Made by a program: the position numbers and the translations under genes
DNA from: Burkholderiales bacterium C2
GTDB taxonomy: Bacteria > Pseudomonadota > Gammaproteobacteria > Burkholderiales > Burkholderiaceae_C
DNA length: 64,000 nucleotides
Direction of reading: 5' to 3'
NCBI GenBank assembly: GCA_005503085.1
Contig: SCOI01000014.1
Span: 62,001 to 126,000, forward strand
The notes under the pieces: generated by a model
The model's database searches: none
What the model was told of the DNA's origin: nothing
What the model saw: the letters and a program-made list of their open reading frames with translations, nothing else
Part shown: piece after piece, positions 16,093-24,735 of the stretch
Position numbering within the stretch: position 1 is the stretch's first letter
Layout: each line of letters starts with the position of its first letter

Positions 16093-17942
16093 GGGGGGGC
16101 ACGCTGCGCACAGGCATCGCGCTGGCGAGTCTGCTGCTGTCGGGCTGCGCCAGCCTGAGCGGCCTGTTCAATGGCGGCAAGCCGGTCGGCGCGCCGGCGG
16201 CCGACCCGCAGAAGATCGCCTATGAGCTCGAGATCGAGGCGCCCGAGGCGCTGCGCCCGCTCTTGCAGGAGCACCTGGATCTGGCGCGCTTTCAGCGCAT
16301 CGGCGAGGACGAGCGGCTGAGCCGTATCGAGCTCGACCGCCTGGCCGCCGCTGCACCGGCCCAGGCCCGCTCGCTGCTGGAGACCGAGGGCTATTTCAAC
16401 GCCGAGGCCCGCTTCGAGCGCCTGGCAGCCGACGAGCGCGGCCTGCAACGCGTGCGGCTGACCGTCACGCCCGGCCCCCGCACCGAGGTGGCCCGGGTCG
16501 ACCTGAGCTTTGCCGGCGCGCTGCAAGAGCCCCAGGGCGAGGATGCCCAGGCGCTGGCCGAGCGCCTGCGGGCCCAGCTGCGCGAGGACTGGAATCTCGA
16601 CCCGGGCCGCTATTTCCTGCAAAGCCGCTGGTCCTCGGGCAAGACCGAGGCCCTGGCCACCGCCCGCGCCGGCGGCTACCCGCTGGCACGCTGGGCCCAC
16701 ACGGCCGCGCGCGTACATGCCGAGACCAACAGCGCCGAGCTGGAATTGCAGCTCGACAGCGGCCCGCTGTTCCGCCTCGGCGAGCTGCGCATCGAAGGGC
16801 TCAAATACCAGCACGAGGAAACCGTGCGGCGCCTGGCCGGCTTCACCCCGGGCCAGCCCTACAGCGAGCGCGGCCTGCTGGACTTCCAGGAGCGGCTGCT
16901 GCAGACCCAGCTCTTCGATGGCGCCAGCGTCGATATCCAGCCCGAGGCCGAGCAGGCCGAGGCCACGCCGGTGCTGGTGCGCCTGCGCGAGGCGCCGCGC
17001 CAGCAGGCCACCACCGGCATCGGCTACAACGCCAACACCGGCCAGCGCGTCACGCTCGAGCACTTGCACCTGATCCCTTTCGGTCTGCCGATGCGCAGCC
17101 TCAGCAAGCTCGATCTGGGCCGCGATCTGCGCGCCGCCTCGCTGGAGCTGACCTCGCACCCGCAGAACGATATGCAGCGCAATCTGGGTTCGATCGCGCT
17201 GGAGGAAGACCGCAGCGAAGGCGAGATCAAGACCAGCCTGACGGCCCGGCTCGGCCGGCTGCGAGAGACCACCCGCGATGAGCGGCTCTACTACATCGAG
17301 CTGCTGCGCTCGCACGAGCGCGCCGACGATCTGAGCGTCAGCGCCGGCGCGCTGTCTATCAACGGCCAATGGACACGCCGGCGGGTCGACAACAATCTGC
17401 TGCCCACAGAGGGGCACACGGCCTCGCTGCAGCTGGGCCTGGGCCGCGCCGACAGCTCGATCGGCGCCAACGGCTTCTTCGGCCGGGTCAATCTGAAGAC
17501 CGCCTGGTACCGGCCCTTCAAGCTCAGCAGCCAGACCTGGTACGCCAACACCCGGCTTGAAGTGGGCCAGGTCTTCGTCAAGCAGGACGTCGGCGTGCCC
17601 GACAAGCTGCTGTTCCGCGCCGGCGGCGACGACTCGGTGCGCGGCTACCCCTACCGCAGCCTGGGCCCCACCGAGGGCGACCAGAGCGTTGGCGGCCGGA
17701 TGCTGTTCGCGGCCAGCGCCGAGATCGCCCGTCCGATCAGCGAAGCCATGCCCAGCCTCTGGGGCGCGGCCTTCATCGACGCCGGCAATGCGGCCGACCG
17801 CTGGGGCGACCTGAAACCGGCCCTGGGCTATGGCGTCGGCCTGCGCTGGCGCAGCCCGGTCGGGCCGCTGCGCATCGACATCGCGCGCGGCCATGAGCTG
17901 CGCAAATGGCGGCTGCACTTCAGTGTGGGTATCGCGCTATGA
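16089..17942 (+). CDS. tamA: Autotransporter assembly factor TamA (Omp85 family)
   Basis: A 617-residue Omp85 protein. The start gives MRGGTLRTGIALASLLLSGC, with a lipobox Cys at residue 20, so this TamA appears lipid-anchored as well as beta-barrel. Residues about 40-290 are POTRA domains ('LEIEAPEALRPLLQEHLDL', 'LETEGYFNAEARF', 'FRLGELRIEGLKYQHEE'). Residues about 290-617 are the BamA-type 16-strand barrel, with 'RAGGDDSVRGYPYRSLGP', the conserved strand-locking RG motif, and a C-terminal 'GVGLRWRSPVGPLRIDIA'. It forms the translocation and assembly module with TamB, supporting outer-membrane protein and phospholipid delivery. It overlaps both its neighbours by four bases. Confidence 0.94.
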   Translation: MRGGTLRTGIALASLLLSGCASLSGLFNGGKPVGAPAADPQKIAYELEIEAPEALRPLLQEHLDLARFQRIGEDERLSRIELDRLAAAAPAQARSLLETEGYFNAEARFERLAADERGLQRVRLTVTPGPRTEVARVDLSFAGALQEPQGEDAQALAERLRAQLREDWNLDPGRYFLQSRWSSGKTEALATARAGGYPLARWAHTAARVHAETNSAELELQLDSGPLFRLGELRIEGLKYQHEETVRRLAGFTPGQPYSERGLLDFQERLLQTQLFDGASVDIQPEAEQAEATPVLVRLREAPRQQATTGIGYNANTGQRVTLEHLHLIPFGLPMRSLSKLDLGRDLRAASLELTSHPQNDMQRNLGSIALEEDRSEGEIKTSLTARLGRLRETTRDERLYYIELLRSHERADDLSVSAGALSINGQWTRRRVDNNLLPTEGHTASLQLGLGRADSSIGANGFFGRVNLKTAWYRPFKLSSQTWYANTRLEVGQVFVKQDVGVPDKLLFRAGGDDSVRGYPYRSLGPTEGDQSVGGRMLFAASAEIARPISEAMPSLWGAAFIDAGNAADRWGDLKPALGYGVGLRWRSPVGPLRIDIARGHELRKWRLHFSVGIAL

Positions 17943-20900
17943 GCGAAGAGCCAAGCGCGCCGGCACCCGCCACGCTGCCTCGCAAGAAGCGCAGCCGCCT
18001 GCTGCTGAGCACCAGCCTGGCCCTGCCGACCCTGGCTGCCGCCGCTGCGCTGGCGCTGTACTGGGGGCTCAAGACCGAGACCGGTACGGCTTGGCTGCTG
18101 CAACAAGCGCCAGGCCTGCAGATCGAGGCGCCGCAAGGCCCGCTGCTGGGCGACTTCTCGGCGCGCCGGCTGCGCTACCAGAGCCCCGGCTTCAGCATCG
18201 AGTTGCAGGACTTGCGCTGGCAGGGCCTGAGCCTCGCCTGGGAGCGCACGCCGCTGCTGTGGGGCCGGCTCGAGATCAAGCGCCTGCAGGCGCGGCGCCT
18301 GACGCTGGGCTGGCCCGACAGCCCGGCCTCGACCGAGCCCAGCACAGCGCCGCAAGACCTGACCCTGCCTTTAGCGGTGCAGATTGCCGACCTGAGCGTG
18401 GACGAGGTGCACGCACCGCCGATGGGCGCGCAGCCGTTGCGCGATCTGCGCGCCGCGGTCTGGCTTGCCGAACAAGAGGGCCAGCGCCATCGCATCGAGC
18501 TGCAGAACCTGACCTGGGACAAGCTCTCGCTCAGCGGCCAGGCCAGTGTGCAGACCACCGCTGAGATGAATGTCGAGGTGCAGGCCCTGCTACGCTCCGG
18601 CGAGCAATGGCAGGCCCAGGCCACGCTCAAGGGGCCGCTGGACGCGCCGGCGCTGCTGGCCAGCGCCGAGACTGCCGGCCAGGCACTGCAGCTGAATGCC
18701 GCGCTGCGCCCGTTCGCGCGCTGGCCGCTGCAGGCCGCCGAGCTGAACGCCGACAAATTCGACCTCGCCGCGCTGCACAGCGGCCTGCCCAGCACCGTGC
18801 TGAGCGGCCATGCGCGGCTCAAGGCCAGCGCCTGGGACCAGCCCGCCCATCTGCTGGCCGAGCTGCGCAATGGGGCGGCCGGCCGCTGGGACCAGCAGCG
18901 CCTGCCGGTGCAAAGCCTCAAGCTTGATCTGCAGGCCCGCCCCGATCATCTGCAAGGCCTGCAGGACCTCAGCAGCCTGAAGGTCGATGTGCTGGAGGCC
19001 CAGCTGGGCAGTGCCGGCGCGCCGGCCGGCCGGCTCAGCGCCCAGGGTACGGGCCTGCAGCTGCAGGCCCGTGTCAGCGAACTGCGCAGCGCCGCCCTCG
19101 ATGCCCGCTTGCCGGCCCTGCGCCTGAACGGCCGCGTCGACCTGAAGGGCCAGCTCGGCGAGCGGCCCAGCCTGGACCTGGATGGGCGGCTCAGCGGCGA
19201 CTGGCAGCAGACTGCCAAGCTGAGCCGACCGGTCGAGCTGCAGCTGCGTGCGAATAGCGACGGCCGCCAGATCGAGCTGCAGCAGGCCCTGCTGCAATCG
19301 GGCGCCTCGCGCCTGGATATCAAGGGCCAGGTCTTGCCTGCCAGCGGCGCGCAGGGCTGGAGCGCCAAGCTCAGCGCTGGCGCCAAGGACTTCGATCCCC
19401 GCCTGCTCTGGGCGGGCGAGGCCGGCTCGGGCTGGGCCAAGGGCCAGCACAGCCTGGATGCCACGCTGCAGGCTGAGCTGCGCCAGGGCCTTGACGCCTG
19501 GCCGCTGGGCACCGCCAAGCTGCAGCTCCAGCCCAGCCTGCTGGCCGGCGTAGGCCTGGACGGCCAGATCAGCTATCAGGCCGGCGGCAAGGCCAAGCCC
19601 GAACTGCAGCTGGACCTCAGCAGCGCCGACAACCGGCTGCGTCTGAGCGCCCAGGGCGGCACCGCGCCACAGGGTCGCGCCGAGATCGCCGCACCGAAAC
19701 TCGCGGCGCTGACACCCTTGCTGACGCTGTGGGCCCCGCAGGCCCAGCTCAGCGGCGGCCTGCAGGGCACGCTGGCAATCAACGGCAAGGAAGGTGGCAA
19801 GGACGGCGGCGGCAGCACCAGCGGCCGGCTCGATATCAAGTCGCTGCAGCTGAAGAACCTGCCCGGGCTGGACAGCCTGCGCCTGGACAGCGCCGCGCTG
19901 GACTGGCAGCTGGACAGCCGCATCGATGCCCCACTGCGCGCCCTGGCTCAGCTCAAGCAGCTGAGCCTCAACGGCAGCCTGGTCAGCCAGGCCCAGCTCG
20001 ATTTGCAGGGCAGCTGGGCGCGCCATCAACTCAAGCTCGACGGCCAGGGGTACACACCCACACCGGCCTGGGCCGCCACCATCGCCGACCCCGCAGGCCT
20101 CAGTGGCAGCCTGCTGCTGGCGCTGAACGGCCAGCTCTCGGCCTCGCCCTGGCTGGCCTGGCAGCAGGCAAAAAAGGATCCGGTCAACTGGCAGGTTCAG
20201 GCCAGCCGGCTGCTGCTGCGGCCCACCCGCAGCGAGCAACCCGACTGGGTCTCGGCGCGCGACGTCAAGCTGAGCCTGCAACTGGGCTCCACGATCACGC
20301 TGCAGCAGGCCGATCTGGCGCCGGGCCGCATCGAGCTGGCCGGTGCCGGGCTGCGCTGGAGCCAGATTCAATGGCTGGCGGCCCGTGACGCCGACGGGCA
20401 GCCGCAACTGAGTGCCGAGCTCGAACTGGAGCCCCTGGCGGTGGCGCCGCTGCTGACGCGCTGGCAGCCCGATTTCGGCTGGGGCGGCAAGCTGGTGATG
20501 GGCGGGCGGGCGCGGGTGCGCAGCGCGCCGCAGGTCGAGGTCGACATCGCGCTCAGCCGTGCCGGCGGCGATCTGACCGTGACAGATGAGGCCGGTGTCC
20601 AGGCCCTGGGCTTGAGCGAGCTTCGGCTGGGCCTGCTGGCCAGCGGCGGTGTCTGGCACTTCACCCAGGCGGTGGCCGGCAGCAATCTAGGCGTGCTGGG
20701 CGGTGCCATCACCAGTCGCACCTCGCCGCAAGCCCTGTGGCCGGCGCCGGATGCGCCGCTGGAGGGCGTGCTGCAGGCCAATGTCGAGAATCTGAGCACC
20801 TGGGGCAGCTGGGTGCCGACGGGCTGGCGCCTGGGCGGCAGCTTCAATGCCGGGCTCCAGCTGGCCGGCAAGGTCGGCGCCCCGGAGATCATCGGCCAGG

Positions 20901-22030
20901 CCAATGGCGCGCAGATCGCGCTGCGCAACCCGCTGCTGGGCGTTGATGTGCGCGACGGCGAGTTCTCACTAAGGCTCGATGGCAGCACCGCCACATTGGA
21001 GCGCCTGAGCGCCCGCGGCGGGGACGGCAAGCTCAGTGCCCAGGGCCGCGCCCTGCTCGGCGACAAGCCCGAACTCACACTGAGCATGACGGCCGAACGC
21101 TTCGCCGCACTGAGCCGGGTCGACCGGCGCCTGAGCGCCAGCGGGCAAGCCAGCCTCAAGATCGACCGCGAGGCCTTCAGCCTCGATGGCCGCTTCTCCG
21201 TCGACGAGGGTCTGTTCGACTTCAGCCGCGGCGATGCGCCCAGTCTGGATGACGATGTGCAGGTGCTGCGCCCCGACCGTGCCGTGCCCGAGGCCGGGCG
21301 CGCACGCGCTAGCGGCCGTGCACCGAAGATCGATGTGCAGCTCGCGCTGGATTTGGGGCGGGCTTTGCGCATCAAAGGGCGCGGCCTGGACACCCGCCTG
21401 CGCGGCGAGCTGAAGCTGGTGCATCAGGGCGTGGGGCCGACGCTGACCGGTGTACTGCGCACCTTCGGCGGCACCTACGATGCCTATGGCCAGCGCCTGG
21501 ACATCGAACGCGGCGAGATCACTTTCGCAGGCGTGGTCGACAACCCGCGCCTGAACGTGCTGGCGGTGCGCCCGAATACCGATATCCGGGTCGGCGTGAC
21601 GCTGACCGGCACGGCACTGAACCCCCGCATCAAACTGTTCTCGGAGCCCGATATGGGCGATACCGACAAGCTCTCGTGGCTGCTGCTGGGCCGTGCGCCC
21701 GATGGCCTGGGCCGCACCGACACGGCCCTGCTGCAGCGCGCTGCGCTGGCCTTGCTCAGTGGCGAGGGCGAGAGTGCCTCGGGCAAGCTGATCAAGAACC
21801 TGGGGCTGGACGAGCTGTCGCTGAGCCAGGGCGAGGACGACTCGCGCGGCACCATCGTGCGCCTGGGCAAGAACATCTCGCGCCGCTGGTACCTCGGCTA
21901 CGAGCGCAGCTTGAACGCCACCACCGGCAGCTGGCAGCTGATCTACCGCATTGCACGCCGCTTCACCCTGCGCGCCCAGGCCGGCGAGGAGAGCGCGGTG
22001 GACCTGATCTGGCAGTGGAAGTGGGAGTAG
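17939..22030 (+). CDS. tamB: Translocation/assembly module protein TamB (AsmA-like)
   Basis: A 1363-residue envelope-spanning protein. A single N-terminal membrane anchor (residues about 28-52, LLLSTSLALPTLAAAAALAL) is followed by a very long periplasmic region of repetitive beta strands (AsmA/TamB-like groove). The C-terminal DUF490/TamB domain runs from about residue 1020, with 'LRTFGGTYDAYGQRLDIERG', 'VRPNTDIRVGVTLTGTALNP' and 'DKLSWLLLGRAPDG', all classic TamB signatures. It ends 'AVDLIWQWKWE' as family members do. Size is in the usual 1250-1450 range. The ATG overlaps the stop of tamA. It works with TamA in outer-membrane assembly and, by current understanding, in glycerophospholipid transport to the outer membrane. 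Confidence 0.95.
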   Translation: MSEEPSAPAPATLPRKKRSRLLLSTSLALPTLAAAAALALYWGLKTETGTAWLLQQAPGLQIEAPQGPLLGDFSARRLRYQSPGFSIELQDLRWQGLSLAWERTPLLWGRLEIKRLQARRLTLGWPDSPASTEPSTAPQDLTLPLAVQIADLSVDEVHAPPMGAQPLRDLRAAVWLAEQEGQRHRIELQNLTWDKLSLSGQASVQTTAEMNVEVQALLRSGEQWQAQATLKGPLDAPALLASAETAGQALQLNAALRPFARWPLQAAELNADKFDLAALHSGLPSTVLSGHARLKASAWDQPAHLLAELRNGAAGRWDQQRLPVQSLKLDLQARPDHLQGLQDLSSLKVDVLEAQLGSAGAPAGRLSAQGTGLQLQARVSELRSAALDARLPALRLNGRVDLKGQLGERPSLDLDGRLSGDWQQTAKLSRPVELQLRANSDGRQIELQQALLQSGASRLDIKGQVLPASGAQGWSAKLSAGAKDFDPRLLWAGEAGSGWAKGQHSLDATLQAELRQGLDAWPLGTAKLQLQPSLLAGVGLDGQISYQAGGKAKPELQLDLSSADNRLRLSAQGGTAPQGRAEIAAPKLAALTPLLTLWAPQAQLSGGLQGTLAINGKEGGKDGGGSTSGRLDIKSLQLKNLPGLDSLRLDSAALDWQLDSRIDAPLRALAQLKQLSLNGSLVSQAQLDLQGSWARHQLKLDGQGYTPTPAWAATIADPAGLSGSLLLALNGQLSASPWLAWQQAKKDPVNWQVQASRLLLRPTRSEQPDWVSARDVKLSLQLGSTITLQQADLAPGRIELAGAGLRWSQIQWLAARDADGQPQLSAELELEPLAVAPLLTRWQPDFGWGGKLVMGGRARVRSAPQVEVDIALSRAGGDLTVTDEAGVQALGLSELRLGLLASGGVWHFTQAVAGSNLGVLGGAITSRTSPQALWPAPDAPLEGVLQANVENLSTWGSWVPTGWRLGGSFNAGLQLAGKVGAPEIIGQANGAQIALRNPLLGVDVRDGEFSLRLDGSTATLERLSARGGDGKLSAQGRALLGDKPELTLSMTAERFAALSRVDRRLSASGQASLKIDREAFSLDGRFSVDEGLFDFSRGDAPSLDDDVQVLRPDRAVPEAGRARASGRAPKIDVQLALDLGRALRIKGRGLDTRLRGELKLVHQGVGPTLTGVLRTFGGTYDAYGQRLDIERGEITFAGVVDNPRLNVLAVRPNTDIRVGVTLTGTALNPRIKLFSEPDMGDTDKLSWLLLGRAPDGLGRTDTALLQRAALALLSGEGESASGKLIKNLGLDELSLSQGEDDSRGTIVRLGKNISRRWYLGYERSLNATTGSWQLIYRIARRFTLRAQAGEESAVDLIWQWKWE

Positions 22031-22104
22031 CAGGGGCTGCGATCCCGGGTGTCGAGCCCGCCGCTCATGCGACAATTCGCGCCGCCCCGGCTCCGGGGCC
22101 ACGG

Positions 22105-22179
22105 CTCTCCGTAGTTCAATGGATAGAACGGCCGCCTCCTAAGCGGCAAATGTGGGTTCGATTCCCGCCGGAGAGACCA
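22105..22179 (+). tRNA. tRNA-Arg (anticodon CCT)
   Basis: A 75-base cloverleaf with encoded CCA. Acceptor arms CTCTCCG/CGGAGAG pair fully, D stem GTTC/GAAC, anticodon stem GCCGC/GCGGC with loop CTCCTAA (anticodon CCT), and T stem GTGGG/CCCGC. It decodes the AGG codon. A leftward secreted-protein operon begins to converge on it 35 bases downstream. Confidence 0.95.
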
Positions 22180-22194
22180 GCCTGTCACACAGGC
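22180..22194. terminator. Hairpin downstream of tRNA-Arg (weak terminator candidate)
   Basis: A perfect 6-bp stem GCCTGT/ACAGGC with a 3-base loop directly after the tRNA CCA, between convergent transcripts. No T run follows on either strand, so intrinsic termination is doubtful; it could aid tRNA 3' processing. Confidence 0.3.
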
Positions 22195-22214
22195 CGTGCC
22201 TCTCTGCGCTTGTA

Positions 22215-22847
22215 TCAGCTCGCGACCGAGACAGCTGTCTGGCGCCGGCGCCACAGTGCCGGCACAAAAGCACCCGCCAGCGCCAGTGCCACCAGTGCAT
22301 ACGACTGCGGCTCAGCCACCGTGGCGCAACTGCCCTGCCCCACTGCGATACAGGCTCGGCCGTAGCTGACATCGGTCAGGCTCTCCCCGCGGCGCCCCAC
22401 CAGATTGATCTCGAAGTCCGGGCTGTTACCAAAGCTCAGGAACGAGAAACCGTCGTTCAGACCGTTGAAACTCAGCGTCATCAAGGTGAAGGCATCGTCC
22501 GTCTGGTCGCCGGCCAGAACATCGTCGTCGCCCTCCAGCGAGAAGGCCTGCACGCCGAAGTCCATCGGCGGCACCGACGCGTCAACGCTGTCCCACAGCC
22601 CCCCGAGTCCGGCGCCCAGCGTATAGCCGGTGAAGCCGATGATCGCCGGGTTGTATTTGATATTGAGATCAAACGCCGAGACGATCTGGCTGCCCAGGCC
22701 ACTGATGTTGACGTCCACGAGATATGGTCCGCCAACGGCCACGCTCATGCTCGACGGCGAGAAGCTGACAACGGGTGCTGCATGCGCCACCGAGCCCGAG
22801 AACAAGGCGGCAGCGACAAGCCCCAGACTGAGTAATTTGTTTTTCAT
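22215..22847 (-). CDS. Cohesin-like PEP-CTERM protein
   Basis: A 210-residue exported protein. Signal peptide: residues 1-23 (MKNKLLSLGLVAAALFSGSV, then AHA). Residues about 25-170 resemble a type I cohesin fold: 'MSVAVGGPYLVDVNISGLG', 'VSAFDLNIKYNPAIIGFTGY', then a strand-rich region with 'FTLMTLSFNGLNDG'. The C-terminus is a sorting signal (AEPQSYALVALALAGAFVPA followed by LWRRRQ). It is of PEP-CTERM type, but with Ala in place of the first Pro, and is processed by exosortase/archaeosortase-like EpsH systems. It lies 35 bases downstream of a gene for a dockerin-bearing protein, so the pair may dock. GAGGTC precedes the start at 22847. Confidence 0.85.
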   Translation of the reverse strand: MKNKLLSLGLVAAALFSGSVAHAAPVVSFSPSSMSVAVGGPYLVDVNISGLGSQIVSAFDLNIKYNPAIIGFTGYTLGAGLGGLWDSVDASVPPMDFGVQAFSLEGDDDVLAGDQTDDAFTLMTLSFNGLNDGFSFLSFGNSPDFEINLVGRRGESLTDVSYGRACIAVGQGSCATVAEPQSYALVALALAGAFVPALWRRRQTAVSVAS

Positions 22848-22882
22848 GAATGACCTCACGGTTTGGAACGAAACACTGCAGA

Positions 22883-24676
22883 TCAGGGCGCGCATTGCGG
22901 CTTGCTGCACTTCATCACGCACAGACGCACATCATTGATCGTGATCTTGTTGTCGCCATTGGCGTCTCGCGCATCGCCCGCCACCGGGGTCTGCCCGATG
23001 CTGCTGCGGATCGCGTTGACATCGGCGATGTCGATGGCGCCGTTCTGATCGATGTCGCAGCTCAAGTTGTTGCTGTTGACGGTCAGGTCATACAGCACCG
23101 GAGAGTCGCCAGCGGTGTTGGCATTGAGCCGTGCCTGGATCTGGATGTAGCGCCCCATGGCGGCGAACTGGACGTTCTTCCCGATGGGCTGATACGCCAG
23201 CAAAGACAAGCCCGCCACGGAGTCCGCGCTGCGGATCTGGACGCCGATGGATGCACCGGTCGGCACCAGATCGGCCCAGTTGACCTTGCCCCATGCCGTC
23301 CCAGCCGCACCGCCATCGAACACCGCCGTCCAGGTGCCAGTGTTGTTAGTGATGTTGCGCGCCGCAAAACCAGCGGCATCGCTGTAGGTGTAGGGCTCGT
23401 TGCCGATCGGGAAGACACCCAAGGGCGTGCCGTCGTTGCCTCGGTACTTGGAGATATTGGCCGTGGTGCGGTGGATCAGCCAGACATCGTTGTTCGCGTC
23501 GACCGCCACACCGCGAACCTCACCGGTCCCGCCCTGCGCCGGCCGCTGCCATAGCACGGTGCCATCGGCTGCGAACTTGGTCACGCCGCCCGAGGAGTAG
23601 TTGCCGGCGATGATGTTGCCGCTGCCATCCACAGCCACACCCAAGGCCCCGTGACTGGCAGCGGCCGGTGCATCGAAGCTGTTGGTAGTGGGGTTGAAGC
23701 GGGCAAACGGTCGACCGCTGGCGCCACTGTAGGTTGCCAGATAGACGCGGTCATTGCCCAGCGCAATGCCGTAGTTCGACATGCCGAAGGAGAAGGTCGC
23801 CACGCTGGAAGGATTGCTCGTATCGAGCTTGCCCAGCCGGGACCCCAGATCCGCGCTCCACAGGATGCCGTTGCGATCAACCAGGCAGCCATAAGGCGTC
23901 AGGCCGATGCTGTGCGGGCCGCTGACGGTGCTGCCATCGGACGATGCCACCTTGTAGTAGGTGCCGTCATTGAACAGCCCCACCCACAGATTGCCGTCCG
24001 GCGCAATGCAAAGCGAGCGCCCGAGCGCGCCGTTGCGGAAGGGGGCAGCAATGCCATCGGGTACGCGGCGTGCCCAGGCAATGCGCTCGTCCTGCAATTC
24101 AGCAGCATCGATATAGCCGTTGCCGTTGGTATCGGCCATCGGCAGGATTTCGGCGCCGGCAATAATGCCGTTGTTGTTCAGATCATTGGAGGTGTCGATG
24201 GAGCCATTGCCATTGCGATCAACCCCGCCCTCGGCCAGAATCTTGATCAGCACGGCCGACTTGCCGTCGAAGTGCCGATTCAGCACATAGGCATTGCCCT
24301 GGATGTCGACCGCCGTGCGCGACGGAGCAGGTCCGGCGTAGGCATTGCCCAGATGCGAGACGAAGCCGGCCTGGCCCGACGGACCGAAACCTGTGCGGTA
24401 GCGCGCGATTTCCTTGTTGTTGTTGGTGTCGATCTTGGACACCGTGTCCTCGCCGGCATTGGCAATCCACAGCACCGGGAAGGTGGTGCCGATGCGGTTG
24501 AGCTGAAGCTGATTGTTGTTGGGCGCATCGTGGTTGACGCCGTCCAGCGCACCGAGATCAAAGTCGGTGTCGGTGGTGTAAGTCTTGGTCGCCGCCGACA
24601 GCGCCAGAGGAAGCAGCAGCATGGCGGCCGCAAGCAGGCCTTGCATGGCCTGCGGGAAACGGACTTGTTGTGTCAT
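22883..24676 (-). CDS. Secreted beta-propeller (NHL-like) protein with C-terminal dockerin domain
   Basis: A 597-residue exported protein. Signal peptide about residues 1-28 (QAMQGLLAAAMLLLPLALSA). Residues about 50-400 contain propeller-like repeats of the NHL/SMP-30 sort ('GNLWVGLFNDGTYYKVAS', 'GILWSADLGSRLGKLDTSN', 'NDVWLIHRTTANISKYRG'). Two embedded Ca2+-loop motifs lie near 150-185 (DRNGNGSID; DTNGNGYIDAAEL). A jelly-roll-like segment follows, then a type I dockerin at about 540-597 with both Ca2+ loops (DIDQNGAIDIADV and DANGDNKITINDV) and a Cys-bearing tail. The start at 24676 has AGGAG upstream. The dockerin probably binds the cohesin-like PEP-CTERM protein encoded just downstream. 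Confidence 0.85.
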   Translation of the reverse strand: MTQQVRFPQAMQGLLAAAMLLLPLALSAATKTYTTDTDFDLGALDGVNHDAPNNNQLQLNRIGTTFPVLWIANAGEDTVSKIDTNNNKEIARYRTGFGPSGQAGFVSHLGNAYAGPAPSRTAVDIQGNAYVLNRHFDGKSAVLIKILAEGGVDRNGNGSIDTSNDLNNNGIIAGAEILPMADTNGNGYIDAAELQDERIAWARRVPDGIAAPFRNGALGRSLCIAPDGNLWVGLFNDGTYYKVASSDGSTVSGPHSIGLTPYGCLVDRNGILWSADLGSRLGKLDTSNPSSVATFSFGMSNYGIALGNDRVYLATYSGASGRPFARFNPTTNSFDAPAAASHGALGVAVDGSGNIIAGNYSSGGVTKFAADGTVLWQRPAQGGTGEVRGVAVDANNDVWLIHRTTANISKYRGNDGTPLGVFPIGNEPYTYSDAAGFAARNITNNTGTWTAVFDGGAAGTAWGKVNWADLVPTGASIGVQIRSADSVAGLSLLAYQPIGKNVQFAAMGRYIQIQARLNANTAGDSPVLYDLTVNSNNLSCDIDQNGAIDIADVNAIRSSIGQTPVAGDARDANGDNKITINDVRLCVMKCSKPQCAP

Positions 24677-24735
24677 CACAGTCTCCTGATGGTTGTTATG
24701 GCGCAATGAATGAGTGGACCTGTGCCACCATCACC

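Noticed and set aside
16029-20659. Long antisense open frames over tamA and tamB
   Set aside because: Both sense genes have full family signatures. The antisense frames are Gln/Ala/Leu-rich artefacts of GC-biased third positions.
22105-22214. Phage or island attachment site at tRNA-Arg
   Set aside because: No integrase and no second copy of the tRNA 3' end was found in the window.
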